Shown here: in pieces, positions 1-7,672 of the stretch
Numbering within the stretch: the first letter of the stretch is position 1
Layout: every line of letters begins with the position of its first letter
Source of the DNA: Chromobacteriaceae bacterium
Lineage (GTDB): Bacteria; Pseudomonadota; Gammaproteobacteria; Burkholderiales; Aquaspirillaceae
Assembly: GCA_030151505.1 (NCBI GenBank)
Contig: JASLDQ010000137.1
Coordinates: 1-7,672, forward strand
Direction of reading: 5' to 3'
Length of the DNA stretch: 7,672 nucleotides
The notes under the pieces: generated by a model
What the model saw: only the letters and a program-made list of their open reading frames with translations
What the model was told of the DNA's origin: nothing
Databases searched by the model: none
Translations under genes and position numbers: made by a program

Positions 1-695
1 GCCTCGATGAAGCGGTGCGACACGGCCAGCAGCTGCGCGGCGGACAGGCCGAACTTGCCCTTCTCGCCGCCGGTGTCGGCCCACTGGCCGGTGCCGAGCG
101 ACGACAGGCGCACGCGAAGGCCAACGTTGGGCATCAGGCCCAGCTTGATCGATTCGTCGATGACGTACTGCACCTCCGACTCTTTCTCGATCACGATGAA
201 GACCTTGTGGCCGAGCTTCTGCCCGATCAGCGCCAGCCGGATGAATTCGCGGTCCTTGTAGCCGTTGCAGACGATGGTGCCGCCCTTGGGCGCCAGCGCC
301 AGCACGGCCATCAGCTCGGGCTTGGAACCGGCTTCGAGGCCGATGGGCTGGGTGGGGTCGGCGATGATGCTCTTGATCACCGCTTCCTGCTGGTTGACCT
401 TGATCGGGTACAGCAGGGTGTAGTCGGCCGGGTAGTCGTAGTCGGTCCGGGCGGCGGTAAAGCTCTCGACGATGCGCAGGACGCGCTGCTGCAGGATGTC
501 GGGAAAACGCACCAGCAGCGGCAGCGACAGGCCGCCGGCGCGCAGCTTGCTGGTGAGCTGATGAAGGTCGATCTGCGCCCCGTCGCGTCCTTGCGGCCGC
601 ACGATGACGTTGCCGTTGTCGCCGGCGTCGAAGTAGCGTCCGCCCCAGTGACGGATGCCGTAGAGATTCCGGCTGTCGTTGACAGTCCAAGCCAT
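1..695 (-). CDS. speA: Biosynthetic arginine decarboxylase SpeA, N-terminal part (cut by window edge)
   Basis: SpeA is a PLP enzyme that decarboxylates arginine to agmatine, the first step of the arginine route to putrescine. About 231 codons are visible of a family usually 630-660 residues long; the rest lies off the left edge. The translation follows E. coli SpeA closely. It has an [19 protein letters not shown] region, then YPIKVNQ, whose Lys99 corresponds to PLP-binding Lys127 of E. coli as I recall it, then [31 protein letters not shown] and [14 protein letters not shown]. These belong to the PLP-binding alanine-racemase-like barrel. The ATG at 693-695 is secure: an in-frame TAA lies five codons upstream at 708-710, and an AAGGA ribosome-binding site sits 8 bases before the start. 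The N-terminus is about 28 residues shorter than in E. coli, lacking the poorly conserved leader. No frameshift is seen. The family call is near certain. Confidence 0.96.
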   Translation of the reverse strand, partial: MAWTVNDSRNLYGIRHWGGRYFDAGDNGNVIVRPQGRDGAQIDLHQLTSKLRAGGLSLPLLVRFPDILQQRVLRIVESFTAARTDYDYPADYTLLYPIKVNQQEAVIKSIIADPTQPIGLEAGSKPELMAVLALAPKGGTIVCNGYKDREFIRLALIGQKLGHKVFIVIEKESEVQYVIDESIKLGLMPNVGLRVRLSSLGTGQWADTGGEKGKFGLSAAQLLAVSHRFIE

Positions 696-795
696 GAAGT
701 ATGTCCTTTATTCCTTTCCGCACGGGACGGAAACGATCAAAAAACGGTCCCCACTTCACGGCTTGAGGCCGAATAGCGCCTGGAGAGTCAGCGAA

Positions 796-822
796 GCAAT
801 TCGCCGAAGAATCGGGCATTGC
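796..822 (-). promoter_or_regulatory. Imperfect hairpin in the speA leader
   Basis: GCAAT (796-800) pairs with ATTGC (818-822), and inside it CCGA (804-807) pairs with TCGG (812-815) around a four-base loop, with a 3/2 internal loop between the two stems. It lies in the predicted speA 5' untranslated region. I recognise no riboswitch family. No T-run follows directly, so it is not an obvious attenuator. Confidence 0.25.
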
Positions 823-830
823 CTCGACTC

Positions 831-875
831 TTTTGTTGCGGGGACGGCAGAGAGCGGCGGATTGTAGCAACAAAA
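831..875. repeat. Perfect 9-bp inverted repeat around the predicted speA start site
   Basis: TTTTGTTGC at 831-839 is the exact inverted complement of GCAACAAAA at 867-875, separated by 27 bases. On the minus strand one arm directly abuts the upstream side of TACAAT and the other lies roughly 15-23 bases downstream of the predicted start. It could be a two-site operator or, if transcription starts further upstream, an RNA stem. The repeat is seen directly; its function is inference. Confidence 0.4.
861..869 (-). promoter_or_regulatory. Candidate speA promoter (extended -10)
   Basis: On the minus strand this reads TGCTACAAT, a TGn extended -10 joined to TACAAT (5 of 6 matches to TATAAT). No good -35 hexamer lies 16-18 bases upstream, which is common for extended -10 promoters. 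Transcription would start near 853-855 and give a leader of about 160 bases before speA. It is the best sigma-70-like site I see in the 310-base gap, but assigning it to speA is inference. Confidence 0.45.
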
Positions 876-948
876 ACCTGCGCCGGGACGGCGATGTCGC
901 CATGTTTGTCATCCAGGCCGCAATGCGGCCGGACAGTCCCTGAAACGC

Positions 949-974
949 CGATGGCCCGCGTAAGCGGGCCATCG
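949..974 (-). terminator. Strong stem-loop, probable transcript end after the DUF3149 gene
   Basis: CGATGGCCCGC (949-959) and GCGGGCCATCG (964-974) form a perfect 11-bp GC-rich stem with a four-base loop. It begins 31 bases past the stop of the small gene at 1006-1143, which fits an end of the minus-strand transcript ahead of the speA promoter. The T-tract is poor (only GCGTTTC follows), so it may need Rho or act mainly as a 3' stabilising stem. A smaller CCC/GGG hairpin followed by GTTTTC lies between it and the stop codon, around 986-1001. Confidence 0.5.
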
Positions 975-1005
975 AATCTGCCGGAGAAAACCCCGTGCGG
1001 GAAAA

Positions 1006-1143
1006 TCAGTCTTCAGCCTGGTCTTCGCGGGTTTTGCGAATGAAGAACGAAATACAGTAGGTGATGATGACGCACGTCACCGTGATGGTCACGGCGCTCA
1101 GGATCCCGACGTCCGACGACAGCAATTCCTTGATCAGTTCCAT
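1006..1143 (-). CDS. DUF3149 small single-pass membrane protein
   Basis: This gene encodes a 45-residue protein. It opens MELIKELLSSDVGILS, has one hydrophobic helix at about residues 12-35, and ends in a charged tail (FFIRKTREDQAED). The LLSSDVG-hydrophobic helix-FFIRK pattern matches DUF3149, a family of roughly 40-50-residue inner-membrane proteins that I know from betaproteobacteria and that has no established function. The ATG at 1141-1143 is preferred: GGGAGA precedes it at good spacing, the length fits the family, and the first ATG upstream at 1203 would add 20 residues without family support and overlap the stop of the gene before it. It lies 56 bases after the diguanylate cyclase on the same strand and may share its transcript, with the stem-loop at 949-974 as the likely end. 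Function is unknown; a link to c-di-GMP signalling is only positional. Confidence 0.85.
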   Translation of the reverse strand: MELIKELLSSDVGILSAVTITVTCVIITYCISFFIRKTREDQAED

Positions 1144-1173
1144 GTCTAGCTCTCCCGCAAGTCGTTGATTGAC

Positions 1174-1192
1174 GTCATGAGACATCCATGAC
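1174..1192. repeat. Small inverted repeat between the cyclase and DUF3149 genes
   Basis: GTCATG (1174-1179) and CATGAC (1187-1192) form a 6-bp inverted repeat around a 7-base spacer. It overlaps the 8-bp palindrome TGACGTCA at 1170-1177. No T-run follows, so it does not look like a terminator. It may be chance or a minor regulator site. Confidence 0.15.
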
Positions 1193-1199
1193 ATGCGGA

Positions 1200-3245
1200 T
1201 CATTCTGGGACAGGAGCCTGCTGTTCATCTTGATGACGGTCAAATGATGAATGCATTGCATGGGCAGGCAAAGCCTCGTCCTGCGGCCGACCGTCGACAA
1301 CCACCCGGTTCCGCCCGCTCCGCTTGGCGCGGTAAAGCGCCTGGTCGGCCCGGGTCAGCAGGTTCTCCAGCGTGTAGTCGTCGCCGATCCGCAGGGTGGC
1401 AACGCCGATGCTGACGGTAAAGCCGAAGGTTTCGTCGCTGCCGTTGGCACAGGCGGTCCGCAATGCCTCCACCGCCAGCCGCATCCGTTCGGCCGCCTGT
1501 TGAGCCTGCGCGAGATCCGTATCCGGCAGCAGCACCAGAAACTCCTCCCCGCCCATCCGCCCGAAAATGTCGCTGTCGCGCAGCATGGCGCAGCAACAGG
1601 ACACCAGGCCCTGAATGGCGGTATCGCCGACGGGGTGCCCCCAGGTGTCGTTGATGCGTTTGAAATGGTCGATATCCAGCATCAGCACCGACAGCTCGTG
1701 CTGGTAGCGCAGGGAGTGCTTCAGCAGCTTGTCGCCCACCTCCATCAGGCAGGCCCTGTTGGCCGCCCCGGTCAAGGCGTCCGTGGTGGCGCGGACCTGA
1801 AGGCTGAGCTCCATTTCCTTGCGGCTACTGATGTCGTTGATGCCGATCATCACCGCCGGCTCACCGTTGAATTCGATCGAGGTCGCCGACACCAGCGCCC
1901 AGAAGGATTCGCCCGAGCCGCGGCGCAAGCGGACTTCCTCGCTGCTGACGCTCCCCACTCCCGCCACGCGCCGCATCAGCAGGCGCCGGCGTTCCGGGTC
2001 CATGTAACTGAGCTGCCCCGACGGCTGCAGGTCAGACGCCGGGCAGCCGAACATCTCGGCAGCCAGCGGATTGGCATACAGCACCTCGTCGCCGTCCAGC
2101 CGCGTCACCAGCAACGGCAGCGGCAGGGCATCGACCATCAGCCTGAAGCGCGCCTCGCTGGATTCCAGCTGTTTCCGGCTCCGCGCCAGGGCATCGCGCC
2201 GGATGATGTCCTGCCGGTACAGCCAGATAATGCCGACGGCCAGCAGCACCAGCACGATCGTGCCGCTCCCCAGAATGAACAGGCGTGAATACCACGGCTG
2301 TAGGTAGTCGCTCTCGGCGATCCCGATGAACAGGATGTAGGGCAGATTCGGCATCCAGCCCCAGCTGGTCATACGGTTTTTGCCGTCGATGACCGACGGC
2401 AGCAGGTAGTGCCCGGACGTCTTGCCGGACAGCACCTGCTGCCCGACCGGGCTGTCCGCCGGCACCGGCCCGGTCTGTCCGACCCCGAACGGCACGCCGG
2501 CGAGCATTTCCAGATGCTGGTCGCGGAAACCGATGGCGCCATGCGCGCCGACGTCCAGCGTTTCGAGCAACTGCTGGAAAAAACTCAGGTGGATGCCGCA
2601 CAACACCAGCCCGGCAAAGCGCCCGTCCGGGTAATCGACGCGCTGGGCCACGACCACCACCTTGCTGATCGCATCGCTCCGCGCCACCAAAACGTCCGAG
2701 TACACCCGGCGCATGCCCGGCTGATCCCGCAGCTGGCGGAAATAGTCCCGGTCCGAAATATCGATCGACTCCAGCCCGTCGACGCCGGCATAGGTATAGA
2801 TGCCCTTCGGCGTGACGAAGCCCAGATGGCGGACCTGCGGCACGCTGGCCATCTTCCTGGCCAGCAAGTCCACCAACGCCGCCGCCCGGGCCGGATCAAG
2901 CCGGTCGGACCGCCCCAGTTCGGCCGGGCTGATATTGGCTTCCATGTCATCGAGCACCAGCTCGGTCTCGCGCAGCACGCCAACCACGCGGGCCTCCACC
3001 AGCCGGCGCAGGTTGTAGGCCTCGACCACGGCCTGATCCTGCTGGTCCTGATAATTGCGGCACAGATCCAGCCCGGTGACGGCCAGCAGGATCAGAACGA
3101 AAACACAGGCAATCCAAGGCAGAAAAACGGTACGGTCGGAATGCGGAGCGCGGCGGGAAGAAGCGGTGAAAGGGAACACAATGAATTCACAAAAATTTGA
3201 CAGGCCAGAATCAGGATGGCCCGGGCGAGCCAAAGTGAATGCCAT
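1200..3245 (-). CDS. Membrane-bound diguanylate cyclase (Cache sensor, PAS, GGDEF)
   Basis: This enzyme makes c-di-GMP from two GTP at the inner membrane. Numbering from the ATG at 3245 (681 residues), it has a transmembrane helix at about 42-62 and a periplasmic Cache-type sensor at about 63-318, marked by GIYTYAGVDGLESIDISDRDYF. A second helix follows at about 321-343, a PAS domain at about 358-475, and a GGDEF domain at about 485-650. Cyclase hallmarks are intact: TTDALTG (487-493), LDIDHFKRIND (523-533) with Mg/GTP residues, and GGEEF (565-569). The inhibitory I-site is also present: RDSD (556-559), five residues before GGEEF. There is no EAL or HD-GYP domain, so it is a dedicated synthase. 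The sensor ligand cannot be read from sequence. The start is uncertain: ATG 3302, ATG 3245 and GTG 3179 all lack a clear ribosome-binding site. Weak G/C third-position bias upstream of 3179 favours a later start. Confidence 0.9.
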   Translation of the reverse strand: MAFTLARPGHPDSGLSNFCEFIVFPFTASSRRAPHSDRTVFLPWIACVFVLILLAVTGLDLCRNYQDQQDQAVVEAYNLRRLVEARVVGVLRETELVLDDMEANISPAELGRSDRLDPARAAALVDLLARKMASVPQVRHLGFVTPKGIYTYAGVDGLESIDISDRDYFRQLRDQPGMRRVYSDVLVARSDAISKVVVVAQRVDYPDGRFAGLVLCGIHLSFFQQLLETLDVGAHGAIGFRDQHLEMLAGVPFGVGQTGPVPADSPVGQQVLSGKTSGHYLLPSVIDGKNRMTSWGWMPNLPYILFIGIAESDYLQPWYSRLFILGSGTIVLVLLAVGIIWLYRQDIIRRDALARSRKQLESSEARFRLMVDALPLPLLVTRLDGDEVLYANPLAAEMFGCPASDLQPSGQLSYMDPERRRLLMRRVAGVGSVSSEEVRLRRGSGESFWALVSATSIEFNGEPAVMIGINDISSRKEMELSLQVRATTDALTGAANRACLMEVGDKLLKHSLRYQHELSVLMLDIDHFKRINDTWGHPVGDTAIQGLVSCCCAMLRDSDIFGRMGGEEFLVLLPDTDLAQAQQAAERMRLAVEALRTACANGSDETFGFTVSIGVATLRIGDDYTLENLLTRADQALYRAKRSGRNRVVVDGRPQDEALPAHAMHSSFDRHQDEQQAPVPE

Positions 3246-3277
3246 ATGATAAGGCTCGATCTGGCGTGAATGCCATA
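3235..3277. repeat. Two exact 12-bp direct repeats 31 bp apart
   Basis: GTGAATGCCATA occurs at 3235-3246 and again at 3266-3277, a 31-bp period close to three helical turns. Identity stops at both edges of the 12-mer. The pair lies between the divergent cyclase and recC genes, over or just upstream of the candidate cyclase starts. Because 31 is not a multiple of three, the copies fall in different reading frames, which points to a DNA-level element such as paired operator sites rather than a protein repeat. Function is inference. Confidence 0.45.
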
Positions 3278-3281
3278 CAAA

Positions 3282-3312
3282 TTGACCATTTATCCGCAAC
3301 ATTCTCGATATT
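3282..3312 (+). promoter_or_regulatory. Weak candidate recC promoter
   Basis: TTGACC at 3282-3287 (5 of 6 to the -35 consensus) is followed after a long 19-base spacer by GATATT at 3307-3312 (4 of 6 to the -10 consensus). It lies in the most AT-rich stretch of the divergent region (roughly 3276-3345), 80-110 bases before the preferred recC start. The spacer is suboptimal. The cyclase promoter in the opposite direction is less clear; TATCAT on the minus strand (3246-3251) is one -10-like word without a -35. Confidence 0.25.
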
Positions 3313-3394
3313 TTCAGCCATGAATCAAATTCATGACCAACGCACCAAGCCGGTTTTGCTAAGCTCGCCCTCCCCGCTCACACCCGGACCGGCC

Positions 3395-6300
3395 ATGGAA
3401 TCGCACGCCAGCCCCGCCCAAACCGGCTTCACCATCATTCACGCCAACCGCGCCGACATGCTGCAATCGCTGGTGGTGACGTGGCTGGCCGCCCACCCGC
3501 TGCCCCACCCGCTCGACCCGGAGGTGTTTCTGGTCCAGAGCCAGGGCATGGCGCAGTGGCTCAAGCACGCGCTGGCGGCCAACGACGGCTGCGGCATCGC
3601 CGCCGCCTGCGATTTCGTCCTGCCCTCGGCCTTCCTGTGGCAGGCCTACCGCACGGTGCTGGGCGAGGAGGCCGTGCCGCAGGCTTCGGCCTTCGACAAG
3701 GCCCAGCTGGGCTGGCACCTCTACGCCCTGCTGCCGGGCTGGCTGGACGACCCGGTGTTCGAACCGCTGCGCGGTTTTCTCGAGCACGACCCGGACGGAC
3801 GCAAGCGTCACCAGCTCGCCAGCCAGCTGGCCGACCTGTTCGACCAGTATCAGGTTTACCGCGCCGACTGGCTGCACGACTGGACCCAGGGCCTAGACCG
3901 CATCAGCCGCCGCGGCCAGGTCCAGGCCATCCCGCCGGCGCAGGCCTGGCAGCCCGAGCTTTGGCGCCGGCTGGGCGCGGCGCTGGCAGACGCCGCCGAC
4001 ACCCATCGCGCCGCCGTCCACCAGCGTTTTTTGCAGACGCTGGCCGAATCCGGCGTCCGCCCGGCCGGCCTGCCCGAACGGGTGGTGGTGTTCGGCATTT
4101 CCACCCTGCCGCAGCAGACGCTCGAAGCCCTCAACGCGCTGGGCCGCCACTGCCACATCCTGATGGCGGTGCAGAATCCCTGCCGCCACTACTGGGGCGA
4201 CATCGTCGAGGACCGCCAGCTGCTGCGCCAGCAGCAGACCCGCCACGCCCGCCGCGCCGGCATGCCTGACGAGCTGGACGACGCCGACCTGCACCAGCAC
4301 GCCCATCCACTGCTGGCGGCCTGGGGCCGGCAGGGGCGCGACATGATCGGTCTCCTGTACGACTACGACCGCTGGCAGGACTACCGCCACCGCTTTGCCG
4401 GGCTGGCCTCCACCGCCGCCAGCCTCAACGAAATCGACCTGTTCGACAGCGAGCCGCCGCCGGCCGGCGCCCCGCTGCTGACACAGGTGCAATGGGCCGT
4501 CACCGACCTCGAACCGCCGCCGGCCAGCCCGGCCGGGCGCCGCGTGCTCGGCACGCGCGATGATTCGATCGCCTTCCACATCGCCCACAGCCCGCTGCGC
4601 GAAGTCGAGATCCTGCACGACCAGCTTCTGGCGATGTTCGCCGACCCGGACCTGGCGCTCGCCCCGCGCGACGTGATGGTGATGGTGCCCGACGTGGCGA
4701 GCTACGCGCCCTTTGTCGACGCCGTGTTCGGCAGCATCAAGTTCGACGACCCGCGCCACATCCCCTACACCATCGCCGACCAGAGCGGCCGCGCCAGCGA
4801 GCCCCTGCTGCGGGCGCTGGAAACCCTGCTGCACCTGCCGGATGCGCGTCTGACCGTCAGCGAGCTGCTCGACCTTCTGGACGTGCCGGCCTTCCGCCGC
4901 CGCTACGGCTTGGACGAAGCCGGCGTCCACCGCCTGCGGCCGTGGATCGAGGGCAGCGGCGTGCGCTGGGGCCTGTCGGGCGAGCACCGCCGCGTGCTCG
5001 GGCTGGGCGGCTTCGAGGCGAACAGCTGGCTGTTCGGCCTGCGCCGCATGCTGCTGGGTTACGCGGTGGGCGACGCCGGCGAGTGGCAAGGCATCCAGCC
5101 CTACGACGAAATCGGCGGACTGGACGCCGCGCTGGCCGGCCAGTTGGCCGACTGCGTCGCCACCCTCGCCCGCTACTGGGAAGAGCTGGCCAGACCGGCC
5201 ACTCCCGCGCAATGGCAACAGCGCGTCAACGCCCTGCTCGACGACACCCTGCTCGCCCGTGGCGAGCACGAAGCGATGCTGCTCGAGCAGATGCAGGCGG
5301 CGCTGGACGGCTGGCTGGAGCATTGCGGCAATGCCGGCCTCATGGACGAACCGTTGCCGCTGGCGGTGGTGCGCGAGGTGCTGCTTGCCAATCTGGACGA
5401 AACCGGCGCCTCGCTGCGCTTTCTGGCCGGCTGCGTCAACTTCGGCACGCTGATGCCGATGCGGGCGATCCCGTTCAAGGCGATCTGCCTTCTGGGGATG
5501 AACGACGGCGACTACCCGCGCAGCCAGACCGCGCCGGACTTCGACCTGATGGCCGGCGACATGCGCCCCGGCGACCGCTCGCGCCGCGAGGACGACCGCT
5601 ACCTGCTGCTGGAAGCGCTGCTGTCTGCGCAACAGCGGCTCTACATCAGCCACGTCGGCCGCAGCGCGCAGGACGACCGCCACCGTCCACCGTCGGTGCT
5701 GATCGACCAGTTGCGCGACTACCTCGCCAGCGGCTGGGTCGGCCACGGCTGCGCACCGGACGATGCCGACGGCGGCGACAAGCTGCTCGAACAGCTCACC
5801 ACCAGGCATCCACTGCAACCCTTCAGCCCGCGCTATTTCAACGATCACGACCACGCCGACGGCACTCCGGTCCGACGCCTGTTCACCTACGCCGGCGAAT
5901 GGCGCGACGCCCACTTGGGCCACGAAGCCGCCGCCGACTCGGCGGAACTGCCGGCGCCGGAATGGAACGGCGAGCTGGATCTGGCCACGCTGACGGGTTT
6001 CCTGCGCCAGCCGGTGCGGCATTTCTACAGCCAGCGGCTCAAGGTCAGGTTCGAGGACATGGATGAGGTCGACGACTGCGAGCCATTCGCGCTCGATCAC
6101 CTGTCGGCGTGGTCCCTGCAGTCGGCACTGCTGGACGCGGTGCGCGACGCCGGTGACGAGGCGGATTTCGCACGGCAGTGGCAGGCCGCCGCCCACCGCC
6201 TGCAGGGCGAAGGCCGGCTGCCGGTCGGCCGGCAAGGCGAGCGGCAGCTGGCGCACTGGCGCGAGCCGCTGGTGAAGGTCTGGCAGCACTGGCGCACGGC

Positions 6301-6977
6301 GCTGGCCGACTGGCCGCAGGAAGGCGACGCGCTGACGCTGGACTGGCAGGACGAGATCGACGGCCAGCCGGTACGCCTCAGGGCCGCGCTCGGCCCGCTG
6401 CGCGCCAATGGCGACAAGCTCGCTGTGCTCGAGCTGCGGCCCGGCGTCGTGGTGGGCAACGGCTACGCGCTCAAGCTGCACCACCTGTGCCGTTTGTGGC
6501 CGCGCCACCTGCTCGCCAGCGCCTGCGGCCGGCCGGTCCGCAGCGTGCTGGTGTCGGAAAACGAACAGGCCGTGGTGCTGCCGCCGCTGGCGCAGTCCGA
6601 CGCCGCCGCCCGGCTGCGCGAGCTGGTCCACGCCTGGCGCACCGGCCTGCGCCGGCCGCTGCCGGTGGCGTGCAAGACCGCCGCCGCGTGGTTGCGCGAG
6701 CTGGAAATGCCGAAGAAAACCGAACCGGAAAGCCGTGAAGCGCTGGCCGTCGAGGCGGCCCGCAAGGCGTATGAAGGCGAAGAGTTCGCCGGCGGCGGCG
6801 AGGCGCGGGAAGTGATCGAACTCGCCCGCAGCCATCCCGACTTCGCCGCGCTGGCACAGGCCGGCTTTGCCGACTGGGCGGACCGGCTCTATCGCCCGCT
6901 GTTCACCCTCGCGCTGGCCGGCCTGATCGCCGCCGCCCAAGCCGCCGCCCCCAATGCCGACACCGAGGCCCAGCCCG

Positions 6978-6991
<14 letters not shown>
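3395..6991 (+). CDS. recC: RecBCD subunit RecC, Chi-recognition subunit
   Basis: RecC is the non-catalytic scaffold of the RecBCD double-strand-end resection complex. It splits the duplex and scans the exiting 3' strand for Chi. The 1198-residue product aligns end to end with E. coli RecC (1122). Matches include FTIIHANRADML at the N-terminus, LVQSQGMAQWL (46-56), ADLFDQYQVYRADWL (146-160), HIAHSPLREVEILHDQLLAMF, RRMLLGYAVGDAGEWQ, GTLMPMRAIPFKAICLLGMNDGDYPR (to 709), GDRSRREDDRYLLLEALLSAQQ (from 726), and a C-terminal nuclease-like fold. As in the family, I see no Walker A motif. Pocket positions equivalent to E. coli Q38, Q44, L64, W70, D133, L134, D136, R142 and R186 are conserved, but T40 is replaced by Gln50. 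The start at 3395 lies about 10 residues before the conserved region; an in-frame ATG at 3320 is the alternative, and neither has a clear ribosome-binding site. The last 14 bases overlap recB. Confidence 0.97.
6965..6980 (+). promoter_or_regulatory. recB ribosome-binding site and start inside the recC 3' end
   Basis: GAGG at 6965-6968 lies 9 bases before the recB ATG at 6978-6980, and both are inside recC, whose TGA is at 6989-6991. The arrangement fits translational coupling of RecC and RecB synthesis. It also fixes the recB start, since the conserved Walker A region begins only 18 residues later. Confidence 0.6.

Positions 6992-7672
<681 letters not shown>

Larger units (their letters stand above)
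696..1005. other. Gene-free region between speA and the DUF3149 gene
   Basis: This 310-base gap has no credible coding region. From right to left in the direction of speA transcription it holds a small CCC/GGG hairpin, the 11-bp stem-loop at 949-974, and a short GGCCGC/GCGGCC hairpin (916-930). These are followed by the extended -10 at 861-869 within the 9-bp inverted repeat, and then a leader of about 160 bases. The leader contains the hairpin at 796-822, a short CGGC/GCCG hairpin (759-771), a run of six T on the minus strand (739-744), and a GGGAC/GTCCC pairing (724-751) just ahead of the speA ribosome-binding site. Confidence 0.6.

Noticed and set aside
15..776. A 253-codon open frame on the plus strand opposite speA
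   Set aside because: It is a mirror of the well-conserved SpeA coding strand with low-complexity composition.
696..819. A possible leader peptide upstream of speA starting at the minus-strand ATG 819
   Set aside because: The frame does not stop before speA but runs on, out of frame, inside it, and it lacks a ribosome-binding site or a run of Arg codons. It does not look like a regulatory leader peptide.
916..930. The GGCCGC/GCGGCC hairpin as a terminator
   Set aside because: The stem is only 6 bp with a three-base loop, and no T-run follows on either strand. The 11-bp stem at 949-974 is the better candidate.
1251..2288. A 345-codon open frame on the plus strand opposite the cyclase gene
   Set aside because: It is rich in His, Gln, Arg and Pro with no recognisable domain; the minus strand encodes clear PAS and GGDEF motifs over the same bases.
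2409..3200. A 263-codon open frame on the plus strand opposite the cyclase sensor domain
   Set aside because: No family resemblance; the minus strand carries the Cache signature and transmembrane segment here.
3197..3225. TTGACA on the plus strand as a -35 element for recC
   Set aside because: The hexamer at 3197-3202 is perfect, but the bases 16-18 downstream are GC-rich (CCCGGG region) with no -10-like sequence.

Overview
The window is high-GC, gene-dense bacterial chromosome. The protein matches point to a betaproteobacterium, probably in or near the Neisseriales (Chromobacterium or Laribacter type). The grounds are a biosynthetic SpeA, a tiny DUF3149 membrane protein (a family I know mainly from betaproteobacteria), strong G/C bias at third codon positions, and a recC-recB pair without the ptrA gene that separates them in Escherichia coli. 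The genus is inference. There are no tRNA or rRNA genes, insertion sequences, CRISPR arrays or prophage genes.

Layout: (1) 1-695, minus strand, the N-terminal third of biosynthetic arginine decarboxylase SpeA, cut by the left edge. (2) 696-1005, a gene-free stretch with the probable speA promoter (an extended -10), a long structured speA leader, a 9-bp inverted repeat around the predicted transcription start, and an 11-bp stem-loop that probably ends the transcript arriving from the right. (3) 1006-1143, minus, a 45-residue DUF3149 membrane protein. (4) 1200 to about 3245, minus, a membrane-bound Cache-PAS-GGDEF diguanylate cyclase with intact active site and product-inhibition site. (5) About 3180-3394, an AT-richer divergent intergenic region with two exact 12-bp direct repeats 31 bp apart. 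(6) 3395-6991, plus, full-length RecC. (7) 6978 to the right edge, plus, the N-terminal part of RecB, overlapping recC by 14 bases.

How the genes work together: recC and recB encode two subunits of the RecBCD helicase-nuclease, which resects double-strand ends and loads RecA; recD probably follows outside the window. The diguanylate cyclase and the DUF3149 gene lie in tandem and may share a transcript. speA is a separate unit that makes agmatine, the precursor of putrescine. I see no undescribed multi-gene system. The points most worth checking are a changed residue in the RecC Chi-recognition pocket, the repeat pair between recC and the cyclase gene, and the speA leader and promoter architecture.
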